A program made the translations under genes and the position numbers. DNA of 64,000 nt from Haloferax litoreum (GTDB lineage Archaea > Halobacteriota > Halobacteria > Halobacteriales > Haloferacaceae). Position 1 is the first letter of the stretch, and each line of letters opens with the position of its first letter. Below, one piece after another: positions 33,828 to 41,834 of the stretch. The DNA lies in assembly GCF_009674605.1 (NCBI RefSeq), contig NZ_WKJO01000001.1, forward strand, positions 620,001 to 684,000, read 5' to 3'. Below the pieces are notes generated by a model. The model was not told the DNA's origin and did not search any database. It saw nothing but the letters and a program-made list of their open reading frames with translations.

Positions 33828-35230
33828 ACGTTCGCGTCCGCGGCATCTACACCACGGCAGTGACTCGGTTGTTCCTCGAAGCGGGGCACGACGTGGTACA
33901 GGCGTCCGGCCCTATCCGAGAGCGATTCGACGCCGAGTTCGACGCCGCCGACCACGACGTGGCCATCGAGACGACCCGCGACCGGCAGGGCGTCGGCGTG
34001 GCCGGGTCGCCCCGCGCAGTCGAACAGGCGACCGACCTCCTCTCCGACCTCGGTCTGGACACGTTCGACTGGGACGACCCCGCGCCGACCGGTGCAGTCT
34101 TCGACGCCCGCGTGACCGAGACGCTCGGTGGCGGCGCACTCTGTGACCTCGGCGAGACCGACGGCTATCTCTCCTATGGCGACATCGACGGTCGAGTCGA
34201 AGTCGGCGACGAGGTACGAGTACAGGTCGCCGAGTCGGCCCCGCCGTGGGCGGACCGCCGCCACGACCTGACGGGAGAGATTCGAGCCATCGCTGGTCTG
34301 GCCACGCTCGAACCGGATGCAGAGGGCGTCCGCGTGGATACGAGAGACGAGGCCGCAGCACGGGAACTCGCTGGCATGACCGACCTCCTCGGCGGCGACC
34401 CGCCGGAGGGGTGGGGCATCCGCTGGCACCGCGACGCCGTCGACGCCGACATGGGTGCACTGAACGACGCCCTCGACCGGGCGGCGACCATCGCCGCCGA
34501 ACTCGACGCAGTCCTCGACGAACCGGTCGATGGACCCCGACAGGTCGCCGCACCGACGGAGACGACGTGGCTCTGGTTCGGGCGCGAGACGCGCTTCGAA
34601 CTCGACGACCACCGCCGGGCCGTCGAGACGACGATGCCCGGCCACCACCGCACGAAGGCGGCGTCGCCGAAGGCGTCCGCAGGTGTAGACCTCGCGGAAG
34701 CACTCTGCTCGTCGGCCGAAGAAGGCGAATTCCCCTTCGACGTGGTAACCGCCCAGTTCGGTCCCCTCGAAGGCGACGACGTGGGTATCGGCCACGGAAA
34801 GCCCGACGGCCGACTCATCGAACTCGGGTCGGGCGAAGTGACCGAGCGAGACCCGGACGGAACCGTCGAGATTCGCCGCCAGATGAGCGGTGGCGGCACC
34901 TACGACGCCCTCGACGTGGACCGAGAATCGGGCGACGTCGCAGTCACAAAATTCCGCGAAGGCCGCTGGTGGTACCCGACGGTGTACCGAGACTCCGAAG
35001 GACAGGTCAAAGGCACCTACGTCAACATCTGCACGCCGGTCGAGTGCTTCCCCGACCAGATTCGGTACGTGGACCTGCACGTCGACGTGGTGAAACACGC
35101 CGACGGAACCGTCGAGCGCGTGGACGACGACGAGTTAGACGAGGCAGTCGGCGCGGGGAACATCTCCGAAGAACTCGCCGAGAAAGCGCGGTCGGTAGCG
35201 TCGAGTCTGGAGTCGGCGCTGTCGGGGTGA
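33824..35230 (+). CDS. FAU-1-type RNA-binding ribonuclease
   Basis: 468 residues. Residues 1-170 contain an RNase E/G-like N-terminal part with an S1-like strand set (GYLSYGDIDGRVEVGDEVRV), and the C-terminal part holds a DUF402 domain (GTYVNICTPVECFPDQIRYV, DLHVDVV). This layout is FAU-1, an archaeal protein that binds AU-rich RNA and has been tied to rRNA precursor processing. Translation is coupled to the upstream small gene by an ATGA overlap. A hairpin followed by a T-run lies 26 bases after its stop. Confidence 0.9.
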   Translation: MNVRVRGIYTTAVTRLFLEAGHDVVQASGPIRERFDAEFDAADHDVAIETTRDRQGVGVAGSPRAVEQATDLLSDLGLDTFDWDDPAPTGAVFDARVTETLGGGALCDLGETDGYLSYGDIDGRVEVGDEVRVQVAESAPPWADRRHDLTGEIRAIAGLATLEPDAEGVRVDTRDEAAARELAGMTDLLGGDPPEGWGIRWHRDAVDADMGALNDALDRAATIAAELDAVLDEPVDGPRQVAAPTETTWLWFGRETRFELDDHRRAVETTMPGHHRTKAASPKASAGVDLAEALCSSAEEGEFPFDVVTAQFGPLEGDDVGIGHGKPDGRLIELGSGEVTERDPDGTVEIRRQMSGGGTYDALDVDRESGDVAVTKFREGRWWYPTVYRDSEGQVKGTYVNICTPVECFPDQIRYVDLHVDVVKHADGTVERVDDDELDEAVGAGNISEELAEKARSVASSLESALSG

Positions 35231-35255
35231 GAGATAGGGGACGCAAGCTACCCAA

Positions 35256-35288
35256 CCGAACCGAGCGAAGCGAGGTTCGGCCTTTTTT
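35256..35288 (+). terminator. Hairpin plus T-run terminator after FAU-1
   Basis: Seven-base perfect stem CCGAACC (35256-35262) and GGTTCGG (35274-35280) with an 11-base loop, followed by TTTTTT at 35283-35288. It lies just after the FAU-1 stop. A second short hairpin, GTGAGACG/CGTCTCAC (about 35296-35316), follows. Confidence 0.65.
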
Positions 35289-35350
35289 CCTCCACCGTGA
35301 GACGCACTTCGTCTCACGAGCCTTCGTTCGCTACCGCTCACGAAGACAGG

Positions 35351-35397
35351 TTTTTACGGTTCGGGGGTCGCCTCCGGCGACTCACTCTCCGTAAAAA
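35351..35397. terminator. Stem-loop between FAU-1 and NifU-like genes
   Basis: A nine-base perfect stem pairs TTTTTACGG (35351-35359) with CCGTAAAAA (35389-35397); a second six-base stem GTCGCC/GGCGAC lies inside at 35367-35381. The eight A at 35393-35400 are T on the minus strand, directly after the NifU-like stop codon, so the element probably ends that transcript and may also stop readthrough from FAU-1. Confidence 0.55.
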
Positions 35398-35405
35398 AAA
35401 GTGGG

Positions 35406-35738
35406 TCAGAAGTGCCCGGGGCCTTCGTCACCGAACTGCAATTCGCCGCCGCGGCCACCTTCGACGGTGCTGCTCCCGTGGTCACCAGAACTGGGGACTT
35501 TCACCTGTACGTCCTCTATCTCTGGGAACTCCATGATGAGGTCCGACTGGATGTTCTGGGCGGTGATGTTGCTGATACCGCACCCTGCACACGCACCCCC
35601 GAGTTCGACGACGACTTCCCCCGACTCGGCATCGGCCTTTCGCACGACACTGTTGCCGCCGTGCATCTGGATGATTGGCATCTGGCCGACCATCCACGTC
35701 TCGACGCGCTCTTTGAGACTCTCCGACTCGTCGCTCAT
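35406..35738 (-). CDS. NifU-type Fe-S scaffold domain protein
   Basis: 110 residues, a single NifU C-terminal domain. The cluster-binding motif CAGCG ([16 protein letters not shown], here residues near 48-60) matches Nfu proteins that pass [4Fe-4S] clusters to target enzymes. An N-terminal helix and a Gly-rich, disordered acidic C-terminus flank the domain. TTCTAATCC near 35762-35770 (minus strand) fits the start at 35738. ABCE1, the family 4 glycosylase and others in the window need Fe-S clusters, but no specific link is visible. Confidence 0.92.
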   Translation of the reverse strand: MSDESESLKERVETWMVGQMPIIQMHGGNSVVRKADAESGEVVVELGGACAGCGISNITAQNIQSDLIMEFPEIEDVQVKVPSSGDHGSSTVEGGRGGELQFGDEGPGHF

Positions 35739-35858
35739 ACCTCGACGGTTCGGGGGCCACGGATTAGAATGGAACGGTTCTCCCCACGCATCGGCGGGCG
35801 AGAGAAAGGCTGTCGCGGTCGTTCGTGATAGATTCGGCTCGGGAGGGTGACGTCGCCT

Positions 35859-37319
35859 TCAGTCCCGACGGACGCGGCGACGGTACCACCACCCGGCGGC
35901 ACCGAGCGCAGCAGCACCGACGCCGATACCGAATCCCGGAACGTCGGTTCGTGACGAACCGTCAGATACCGCTGTCTCGGCCACTGGACTGCTCGAATCG
36001 GTCGGCGTCGGCGTGTTGACGAGGGATTCGGTCGTCGTCTCCGGACCGAGTGTCGGTGCGTTCTGTTGTTCGCCGGCGTGGTCCGGGAACGTGTAAAGTG
36101 CGCCAGAAACGTCGTCGAATCCCCAACTCGACGCGACGAAGACGCCCTCGTCGGCGAACGGGTAGGCGAACTGCGCGGTCCAGAAGTTGGTCCGTTCTGG
36201 GTCGCGCCACCACGCGAGTTCGACCGGGTCCGTCGGGTCCGAGACGTCGTGCCGTTTGACGCCGCCGCGGTACCACGAGGTGTAGAGTCTGCCGTCGTGG
36301 AAGTCGAAGTTGTGCGCGGTAGTCCAGACGCCGCTGACCGTCGGGTCGGGACTGGTCGGCGGGTCGATGGTCGACAGATGGGTCGGGTTCGCCGGGTCCG
36401 AGATGTCCCACAGTTCGACACCACTCGGGCCACCGACGAGGTCCGTCGTCTCGTCGTCGCGTTCGACTTCGACACCCCACGACTCGATGCCGATGCCGAG
36501 GAGGTCACCGGACTCGTCAGTCGCCGCAGAGTGGTGGTTGCCGGGCGGTGTTCGCCCTGCGACAGACCGCTCTCGGCCGGAGAGTTCTGCGAGAGCATCT
36601 GGGTCGCCCGGTTCGATAGCACCGATGACTGAGGGCGATTCGGGGTCGGTGAAATCGACAATCCACGTCCCGCCGTCCCACATCGAGATGTAGGCGATGC
36701 TGTCGCGCACAAACACGTCGTGGACGGCCCGAAGCGACGAGCGAACGTCCGCCCACCGGTCGTCCACCGAGACGAGCGACCAGCGCCCGAGTTCTGTCCC
36801 AGACTCCACGTCGAGGACGACGAGTGGGTTCTCGTCGCCGTCGTTGGCGGTCAAATACGCGCGGCCATCGGCGGCGAAGCAGTTGTGTATCGGATAGGTT
36901 GTCTCGTGGAAGGTGAGTTCGGTCGGCGCAGCGGGGTCCGACACGTCCACGACGAGAACGCCCGCAGGAGAACCCGGAAGCGGATTCGCCGGGCCGACGG
37001 CGAGGAGTGTGTCGCCATCGAGTTTCACGTCGTAGATGTTTCGGAAGGGACCGTCTTCGTGGTCCGAGAGGAGGCCACGTCGTTCGGCGAGGATTTCTGG
37101 GCGGTCCGGTGACGAGATATCGACGGTCGCGTACCCACTCGTCGCGGCGACGAACGCCGTCTGTCCGTCAGGAGAGAGGACTGCCTCCTTCGCCCCTTCG
37201 ATATCGACGCGACCGAGTGGTTCGAAGGGACCGGGATGCGCGACGGAGGTGCGAGATGTGCCGACGACACCGGCGAGTGCGGTGCCACCGACGACACGGA
37301 GGAACTGGCGACGGTCCAC
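35859..37319 (-). CDS. Tat-exported LVIVD-repeat surface protein with PGF-CTERM-like anchor
   Basis: 486 residues, GTG start at 37319 ([20 protein letters not shown]), a Tat signal with DRRQFLR. The mature part is a beta-propeller of LVIVD repeats, each with pieces such as [23 protein letters not shown] and HDVSDPTDP. After a Thr/Ser/Pro linker comes PGF at residues 461-463, a hydrophobic segment and the basic end YRRRVRRD, the layout of a PGF-CTERM signal processed by archaeosortase A. AAAAGTC near 37344-37350 supports the start. It is presumably a cell-surface binding protein of unknown ligand. Confidence 0.85.
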   Translation of the reverse strand: MDRRQFLRVVGGTALAGVVGTSRTSVAHPGPFEPLGRVDIEGAKEAVLSPDGQTAFVAATSGYATVDISSPDRPEILAERRGLLSDHEDGPFRNIYDVKLDGDTLLAVGPANPLPGSPAGVLVVDVSDPAAPTELTFHETTYPIHNCFAADGRAYLTANDGDENPLVVLDVESGTELGRWSLVSVDDRWADVRSSLRAVHDVFVRDSIAYISMWDGGTWIVDFTDPESPSVIGAIEPGDPDALAELSGRERSVAGRTPPGNHHSAATDESGDLLGIGIESWGVEVERDDETTDLVGGPSGVELWDISDPANPTHLSTIDPPTSPDPTVSGVWTTAHNFDFHDGRLYTSWYRGGVKRHDVSDPTDPVELAWWRDPERTNFWTAQFAYPFADEGVFVASSWGFDDVSGALYTFPDHAGEQQNAPTLGPETTTESLVNTPTPTDSSSPVAETAVSDGSSRTDVPGFGIGVGAAALGAAGWWYRRRVRRD

Positions 37320-37389
37320 GTTCGTACTCGGTGGGGAGAGGTGAAAAGTCGGACGGCGTCGCTCACCAGCGAGTCGCGTGAGAACGAAA

Positions 37390-37632
37390 GTGACGCCGAA
37401 TGGGGAATTCGGGTGGGTGGGTGGTGGGAGATTCCCCATCGGCGTCGACGGACGAAGTCCGTCTGCCCGCCGAAGAGACTTCGGCGGGGTCGGACGGTCG
37501 GTAATGGTGGTGGGGGGGTACCGACCAAGTTCCCGTTCGTAGCTTCCGGTGGAACGCCCGTGCACCGTTCGAGTCGACGGGAACGGGACACGTCGACCGA
37601 CGCACCCAGTAAGTGGGCGCCGCCGGGTGCAC
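37390..37632 (-). ncRNA. Candidate structured non-coding RNA
   Basis: No good protein frame is seen between the LVIVD gene and the ROK gene. The segment holds six consecutive perfect or near-perfect stems: 37392-37406 with 37433-37446; 37447-37453 with 37457-37463 (7 bp, GAA loop); 37466-37475 with 37479-37488 (10 bp); 37496-37503 with 37519-37526 (8 bp); 37529-37536 with 37577-37584 (8 bp); 37602-37607 with 37625-37630 (6 bp). A TTATAA at 37656-37661 is 27 bases upstream of 37631 on the minus strand, just where the first stem begins. It does not show RNase P or SRP RNA signatures. Strand and ends are inferred. Confidence 0.4.
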
Positions 37633-37652
37633 GTCATCGGATTTTCTGAGGA

Positions 37653-37664
37653 CCATTATAAGAG
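37653..37664. promoter_or_regulatory. Palindromic TATA element in the 37.3-37.8 kb gap
   Basis: The sequence CCATTATAAGAG contains TTATAA, which reads the same on both strands. On the minus strand it would start a transcript near 37631, at the first stem of the candidate RNA. On the plus strand it would start near 37686 and run antisense into the 3' end of the ROK gene. The stretch 37665-37821 otherwise holds only the direct repeat described separately. Confidence 0.4.
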
Positions 37665-37765
37665 TACGCCGCCAAATATCACACGAGATAACCAAAGAAG
37701 GAGTCGAGAGTATTCCCGACGGCGTCTCCGAAACTCGAACTATCGGGTCAGTATCGTGTGTACGA

Positions 37766-37850
37766 ACAGTCGCGACCGGTCGCCGGTTCCAGAGCGCTGC
37801 AACCATCGAATCCTCGCGACCTTACAGTCGCGACCGGTCACCGGTTCCAG
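37766..37850. repeat. 27-base direct repeat at the 3' end of the ROK gene
   Basis: Copy one (37766-37792) and copy two (37824-37850) share 26 of 27 bases (ACAGTCGCGACCGGTC, then A or G, then CCGGTTCCAG). Starts are 58 bases apart. Copy two covers the last codons of the ROK gene plus one base of its stop codon; copy one lies beyond the gene. This looks like a small tandem duplication of the gene end. Confidence 0.75.
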
Positions 37851-38790
37851 CGGTCATCGCACTCGCGAGTGCGCCCTCGACGACGACTTCGTCGCCGAGT
37901 GTCGTGAGTTGAATCTCGGGGATGTTCGACATCACCATGTCGCTCATCTGCTCACGGATTGGGTCGAGAATCAACTCTGGATTGTTGAGTGCCACGGCAC
38001 CGCCGACGTAGATGATGAGTGGAGCGTACGCGTGGACGATGTTGGCGACACCCATCGCGTTCCAGTGTCCCACCTGGTCGACGACGTGGTCGGCGAACTC
38101 GTCGTCGCCGGCGTGTTCGAACACGTCGACCGCAGAAAAGTCGGGGTCGTCGATGGGGAGTGCGGTCTCGACTGGGTCTTCTTGGTGGAGTTCGCGTGCG
38201 TATTTCGGGATGTTGTTCCCCGAGCAGTACCCCTCCCAGTGGCCGTCGTGACCACACCCACAGGTCATGAACCCGTTCGGGTCGAGCGTCATGTGACCGA
38301 CTTCACCGGCGTTACCGTCCCACCCGGCGAGGACGTGCCCGTCCACACAGACGCCCGCGCCGACACCCGAGGAGATAGTGAGATAGACCATGTCGTCGGG
38401 GTTCCGGTCGGAGTGGAATCGTTCGCCGATGACGCCGGCGTTCGTGTCGTTGTGGAGGTACACGTTGTCCGTGTCCAAGAGGACAGAGAGTGGCCCAGTC
38501 AACGGAATTCGGTCGATGGTGTCCGGCAGGTTTGCCGGGTTCTCGACTGCGCCCTCGGCCAAATCGAGGGGACCAATCGCACCGATACCACACGCAACTG
38601 CGTCACTCGGGTCGATACCTGCTTCCGCACATGCCCGCCTGACGACGCCGAGAACCGCCTCGGTGACCGCGATACCGGTCGGCCCACGGGGCGTTCCATC
38701 ACGGGCCTGTCCGAGGATTTCTCCCTCGTCGTCGGCGACGACTGAGCGAACGTTCGTCGCCCCAAGGTCGACACCCACGTAGTACGCCAT
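37822..38790 (-). CDS. ROK-family sugar kinase
   Basis: 322 residues. The ATP-binding start is YYVGVDLGATNVRSVV, the second phosphate motif is SSGVGAGVCVDG, and the sugar-binding helices include NDTNAGVIGE and GEVGHMTLDPNG. The zinc motif of ROK kinases, usually C-x-C-G-x-x-G-C, here reads CGCGHDGHWE, with His in place of the last Cys. It may be a glucokinase; archaeal ROK glucokinases are of this size. TTAAGT near 38813-38818 (minus strand) supports the ATG at 38790 over 38799 or 38811. The stop codon touches a direct repeat. Confidence 0.85.
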   Translation of the reverse strand: MAYYVGVDLGATNVRSVVADDEGEILGQARDGTPRGPTGIAVTEAVLGVVRRACAEAGIDPSDAVACGIGAIGPLDLAEGAVENPANLPDTIDRIPLTGPLSVLLDTDNVYLHNDTNAGVIGERFHSDRNPDDMVYLTISSGVGAGVCVDGHVLAGWDGNAGEVGHMTLDPNGFMTCGCGHDGHWEGYCSGNNIPKYARELHQEDPVETALPIDDPDFSAVDVFEHAGDDEFADHVVDQVGHWNAMGVANIVHAYAPLIIYVGGAVALNNPELILDPIREQMSDMVMSNIPEIQLTTLGDEVVVEGALASAMTAGTGDRSRL

Positions 38791-38874
38791 TGTCACCATA
38801 GGGATGCGCACGCCACTTAACTAAGCGGGATTTCGCGTCGATTTACTCGCGAGACGGTAGCGATTCCCACGTCA

Positions 38875-39552
38875 CTACGCCGTGTTCGTGCTCGGGAGTT
38901 TCGGGATGAGCCACGAGAGGAACGAGTCCATACTACGCGACTGGAGCCAGACGGTTCCGGGTCCCGTGAAGGTACAGACGAGTCCTTCGCCGCTGAACAG
39001 TGTGGATTTGAGGCCGCCGACACGTTCGACCGAGAAGGTGGCCGTGCCGTCGAAGGCGACGATGTGGCCGGTGTCGACAGTGTAGTGTTCGCCGTCGCTC
39101 AGTTCGACTTCGTGGATGGCACCGTAACTCGACAGGAAACTGTCGCCAGTCCCCTCCAACTTCAGGAGAAACAGGCCTTCGCTGCCGAAGAACGTCTTCG
39201 CACCGCCGAACGAGGTGTCGAGGTCGAGTGCGACGTCGGACGCGAGGTACGACCCCGACTGGACGTACATCGTCTCGTCTTCGAGACGCTGGTGGACGAT
39301 GTCACCGGGAAGCGGTGGGGCGAGCGAAACGTCACCCGCGGTCCGTGCGTGGAACGTGTTCTGGAAGAACGACTCGCCGCCGAGGACGCTCCGTTTGAGC
39401 GACCCGAAGAGGCCTCCGTTGGCGTTCGTCTCGATGTCGATACCGTCAGCGAAACTCACCATAGAACCGGCTTCTGAGCGTATCGACTCGCCCTCGTCGA
39501 GTGAGACGGTCAGGAGGGCGAATGCTGGACGATAGTCGATAGTGTGGTCCAT
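38875..39552 (-). CDS. AIM24/TIGR00266 family protein
   Basis: 225 residues, a beta-rich protein of the AIM24 family with repeats such as GGLFGSLKRSVLGGESFF and the glycine-rich GPGTVWLQSRS near the C-terminus, both typical. Yeast Aim24 acts at the mitochondrial inner membrane; prokaryotic members are uncharacterised. No signal peptide or membrane helix is seen. GTACATACC near 39574-39582 (minus strand) fits the ATG at 39552. A Usp gene lies upstream on the same strand, 63 bases away. Confidence 0.9.
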   Translation of the reverse strand: MDHTIDYRPAFALLTVSLDEGESIRSEAGSMVSFADGIDIETNANGGLFGSLKRSVLGGESFFQNTFHARTAGDVSLAPPLPGDIVHQRLEDETMYVQSGSYLASDVALDLDTSFGGAKTFFGSEGLFLLKLEGTGDSFLSSYGAIHEVELSDGEHYTVDTGHIVAFDGTATFSVERVGGLKSTLFSGEGLVCTFTGPGTVWLQSRSMDSFLSWLIPKLPSTNTA

Positions 39553-39615
39553 GGGGGGTATGACGACGCACCACGGTATGTACGTATCCCCGGACAGAAA
39601 GCGCGTGACTGGAAG

Positions 39616-40074
39616 CTACTTCGTATCTGCACGGACGAACGTCACGGGGCACGGCGATTCGAGCATGACCTCTTGTGCGAGGCTTCCGAAGACGGCCTTC
39701 CCCGCCGGCGAGCGTTTGCGGCCGCCGACGATGAGGCGGTCGGCGTCGACTTCGCCCGCGAGTTCGACGAGTTTCTTTCCGTGGTCGCCGACTGGCCCAC
39801 GAATCTCGTACGAGATGTCTTCGTCTTCGAACTTCGAGACGAGTTCGCGGACCGTCGCGTGTCGGCGCGCGACGTCGTCACCCGAAACCTCCTCGGCTGT
39901 GATATCGAAGTCGAGGTTGTCGAGTGCCTCGTTGTACTCCTCTTTGGTGAAGACGTGCCCGACGACGACTGTCGCACCTGTCGGCCCGGCAATATCTATC
40001 GTCTCTTCTGCGAGTCGGTCGATTCGGTCCGCATCGCCCGCGCCGACGGCGAGCAAGATGGTTTCGATGGCCAT
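39616..40074 (-). CDS. Universal stress protein, UspA family
   Basis: 152 residues, single Usp domain: MAIETILLAVGAGDADRIDR at the start, ATP-binding-like loop GGRKRSPAGKAVFGS, and closing strand PCPVTFVRADTK. Compared with the other Usp at 13084 it has a longer EEYNEALDNLDFDITAEEVS-type insert rich in acids. GTTAAGTGATATC near 40094-40106 (minus strand) is a good TATA match 27 bases before the start. Confidence 0.92.
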   Translation of the reverse strand: MAIETILLAVGAGDADRIDRLAEETIDIAGPTGATVVVGHVFTKEEYNEALDNLDFDITAEEVSGDDVARRHATVRELVSKFEDEDISYEIRGPVGDHGKKLVELAGEVDADRLIVGGRKRSPAGKAVFGSLAQEVMLESPCPVTFVRADTK

Positions 40075-40310
40075 ACCACGCCGTTCGACCCGATATCACT
40101 TAACCGTGGCGGGAGTTTTTACTCACTTTAGAAAAAATATTTTGTCCATTGCCGTCTACCGCCGCTCGTGTGTCACGTCACGCCGTATCACTATGTATGT
40201 TCTGTCGGCGTCGCTCGCGTCGGTGGCGTCCGCTCTGCCCGCCGCGTCGAGTGAGCGTGACGCTCGGCAGTGACGGTGTGCAAGAGAATTCGAATCCGAG
40301 GCGGACTCGT
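40075..40310. other. Intergenic stretch between two minus-strand genes
   Basis: About 235 bases without a convincing gene. It includes the Usp promoter (40094-40106) and an A+T-rich island, TTTAGAAAAAATATTTTGTCC (40130-40150 region), unusual against the GC-rich background. Nothing else with support is seen. Confidence 0.5.
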
Positions 40311-40691
40311 CTAGTAGTCCGGTGCGTCGTCTTCGACAGCGCGCTTCATCGAGTCACGGCGCGACTTCGCGTCGCGGCCCGTCGCTTCGAGCAGGAACTC
40401 GTTTTTCGCGTTGACGGCTTCACCGGCCGCTTCGAGGTCGTCGGGAGAGAGGTCGGTCGGGTCCGCCTCTTCGAAGTTGACCGCGAGGCGGTCCTTCTTC
40501 CCGCTGTACTTGACGGCACCGACGACGACACGCTTGAACACGGGGTTCTTCGGTTCGCCGACGACGTACAGGTCGCTCCCTTTGAAATCCTCGGTCCCCG
40601 TGATGGGGCCGAAGTAGTCTTCGACGGTCGCTTCCATGTCAGGTATTCGCTCTTCGAGCGTCTCCCCACGACGCATCTTGTACTCCTTCAT
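40311..40691 (-). CDS. DUF5611-type haloarchaeal protein
   Basis: 126 residues starting MKEYKMRRGETLEERIPDME. An N-terminal alpha/beta part with VEDYFGPITG and the strand set SDLYVVGEP and KRVVVGAVKYSGKKDRLAVN is followed by a C-terminal helix with LSPDDLEAAGEAVNAKNEFL. It resembles DUF5611, a haloarchaeal family without known function; I see no catalytic motif. GGTAAACC near 40711-40719 (minus strand) supports the ATG. It precedes the Usp gene by about 240 bases. Confidence 0.72.
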   Translation of the reverse strand: MKEYKMRRGETLEERIPDMEATVEDYFGPITGTEDFKGSDLYVVGEPKNPVFKRVVVGAVKYSGKKDRLAVNFEEADPTDLSPDDLEAAGEAVNAKNEFLLEATGRDAKSRRDSMKRAVEDDAPDY

Positions 40692-40761
40692 GCGGCCACT
40701 TTCGAGAGGGGATGGTTTACCTGTTTCGCGACTCTACGACGCCTGTGATGGCGTGGCGGGG

Positions 40762-41730
40762 TCAGGCCTCGCGCTCTGCGATGTAGCCCTTTTTACACTC
40801 GGGGCAGATGTCGCCTGCCCGCATCGACGACGCGGAGGCCGCGCGCGAGTGTCCGCAGTTCGGACAGTAGTACTCGATTGCCTGGTCTGGCGCCTCGAGG
40901 TTGGTCTCTTCTGCTCGAACGAACTCGTCGGCGTCGTCCGCTTCGACGTACTCGCCGTTGGACGCCGGATTCACGGACCCGTTCACTTCGGGCGTGAGAC
41001 CGCCGCCGAACGAGACAGAGGCCGGTTCGCCGTCGTCGGGTTTCGCGTCCCATCCCTCGTCTTCACCCGGTGCTTCGGGCCACGCACCGTGCTCGCGCGT
41101 CGGTTTCGGTGCGTCGCCAGCGGTGTCCGCTTCCGCGTCGGCGTCGATGAACTCGGCGTCGTCGCCGTCTGGGGCCGGTGCAGGTGCCGACTCGTCGGTG
41201 TCGACGTCCGAAACCTCGTCGGGCCACTGCGTCCGGTCACGCTGGGCCTCGTCGTCGTGCTCGTCGTCGAGGATGATGGCGTCGTCGGTGACTGGCGGTT
41301 CGGCCTCCTCAGGTGCCTCGTCGGCCTCGACTGTCTCGTCGACCGCCGGATGGTCCGGCGTCGATTGGGCGTCCGCGACTGCTTCGGTCTCCGGGTCTGG
41401 CGCCGTCTCGATGTCGGGCGCAGTATCGGTCTCCGACGGTGCCTCTGCTTCGGCGTCCGGACCGCTGGCCTCGGAAGTTCCCGGCTTTGGGTTGGCCGGT
41501 TCGAACCCCGCCGCCGCCGTCTCGACTTCGCCTTCCGTCATCCCGACTTCCTCGGGCGTCCGAATAGCTGTGACCTCTTTGTTCTCGCTGATGACCTGTT
41601 CGTGCCCGCATCGGCTACACACTTGCAGTTCTCTAATCGACACAACCACCTCGTCGCCGCGTTCCTCGCGCTCCCGTTCCGTCTCGGGGTCACCGTACGA
41701 GTGCCCGAGAAGACGGCAAGTAAGTCCCAT
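40762..41730 (-). CDS. Acidic protein with two zinc ribbons
   Basis: 322 residues. The N-terminal module has Cys5, His10, Cys38, Cys41 (and His43), likely one zinc site; the C-terminal module is a CPNC (289-292) and CPEC (309-312) ribbon. The 230 residues between them are almost entirely Glu, Asp, Ala, Pro and Thr with no predicted fold. Zinc ribbons of this kind bind nucleic acids or partner proteins. It is a haloarchaeal protein (DUF7093-like at the N-terminus); function unknown. TTTTTGT near 41755-41761 (minus strand) supports the start. Confidence 0.75.
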   Translation of the reverse strand: MGLTCRLLGHSYGDPETEREREERGDEVVVSIRELQVCSRCGHEQVISENKEVTAIRTPEEVGMTEGEVETAAAGFEPANPKPGTSEASGPDAEAEAPSETDTAPDIETAPDPETEAVADAQSTPDHPAVDETVEADEAPEEAEPPVTDDAIILDDEHDDEAQRDRTQWPDEVSDVDTDESAPAPAPDGDDAEFIDADAEADTAGDAPKPTREHGAWPEAPGEDEGWDAKPDDGEPASVSFGGGLTPEVNGSVNPASNGEYVEADDADEFVRAEETNLEAPDQAIEYYCPNCGHSRAASASSMRAGDICPECKKGYIAEREA

Positions 41731-41776
41731 TACGCGAGGATTCCGGTGTTCGGGAACAAAAAGCTACCCCCTGACA

Positions 41777-41795
41777 GTCAGACGAGTGTCAGACG
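41777..41795. promoter_or_regulatory. Two direct repeats upstream of the DUF6432 gene
   Basis: GTCAGACG occurs at 41777-41784 and 41788-41795, starts 11 bases apart (about one helix turn), just before the TATA-like AGGTAAACG (41804-41812) of the winged-helix gene at 41835. The position and spacing suit binding by a dimeric regulator. Confidence 0.4.
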
Positions 41796-41834
41796 GTCGG
41801 TACAGGTAAACGGGAGGCGAACGATGTATCGGCT

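Noticed and set aside
33668-35098. 476-codon open frame opposite FAU-1
   Set aside because: Antisense shadow with no motif; FAU-1 and its ATGA-coupled neighbour explain the DNA.
37322-37637. Upstream extension of the LVIVD protein
   Set aside because: The Tat signal begins at the GTG at 37319 with a TATA-like element 27 bases upstream; the extension has no export signal and would bury it.
37363-37806. 147-codon minus-strand open frame in the gap before the LVIVD gene
   Set aside because: Arg/Ser/His-rich, non-acidic composition unlike any haloarchaeal protein here, and it spans the folded segment and the TATA element.
39542-40273. 243-codon plus-strand open frame opposite the Usp gene
   Set aside because: Ser/Arg/Thr-rich shadow; it runs through the Usp promoter and coding region without its own features.
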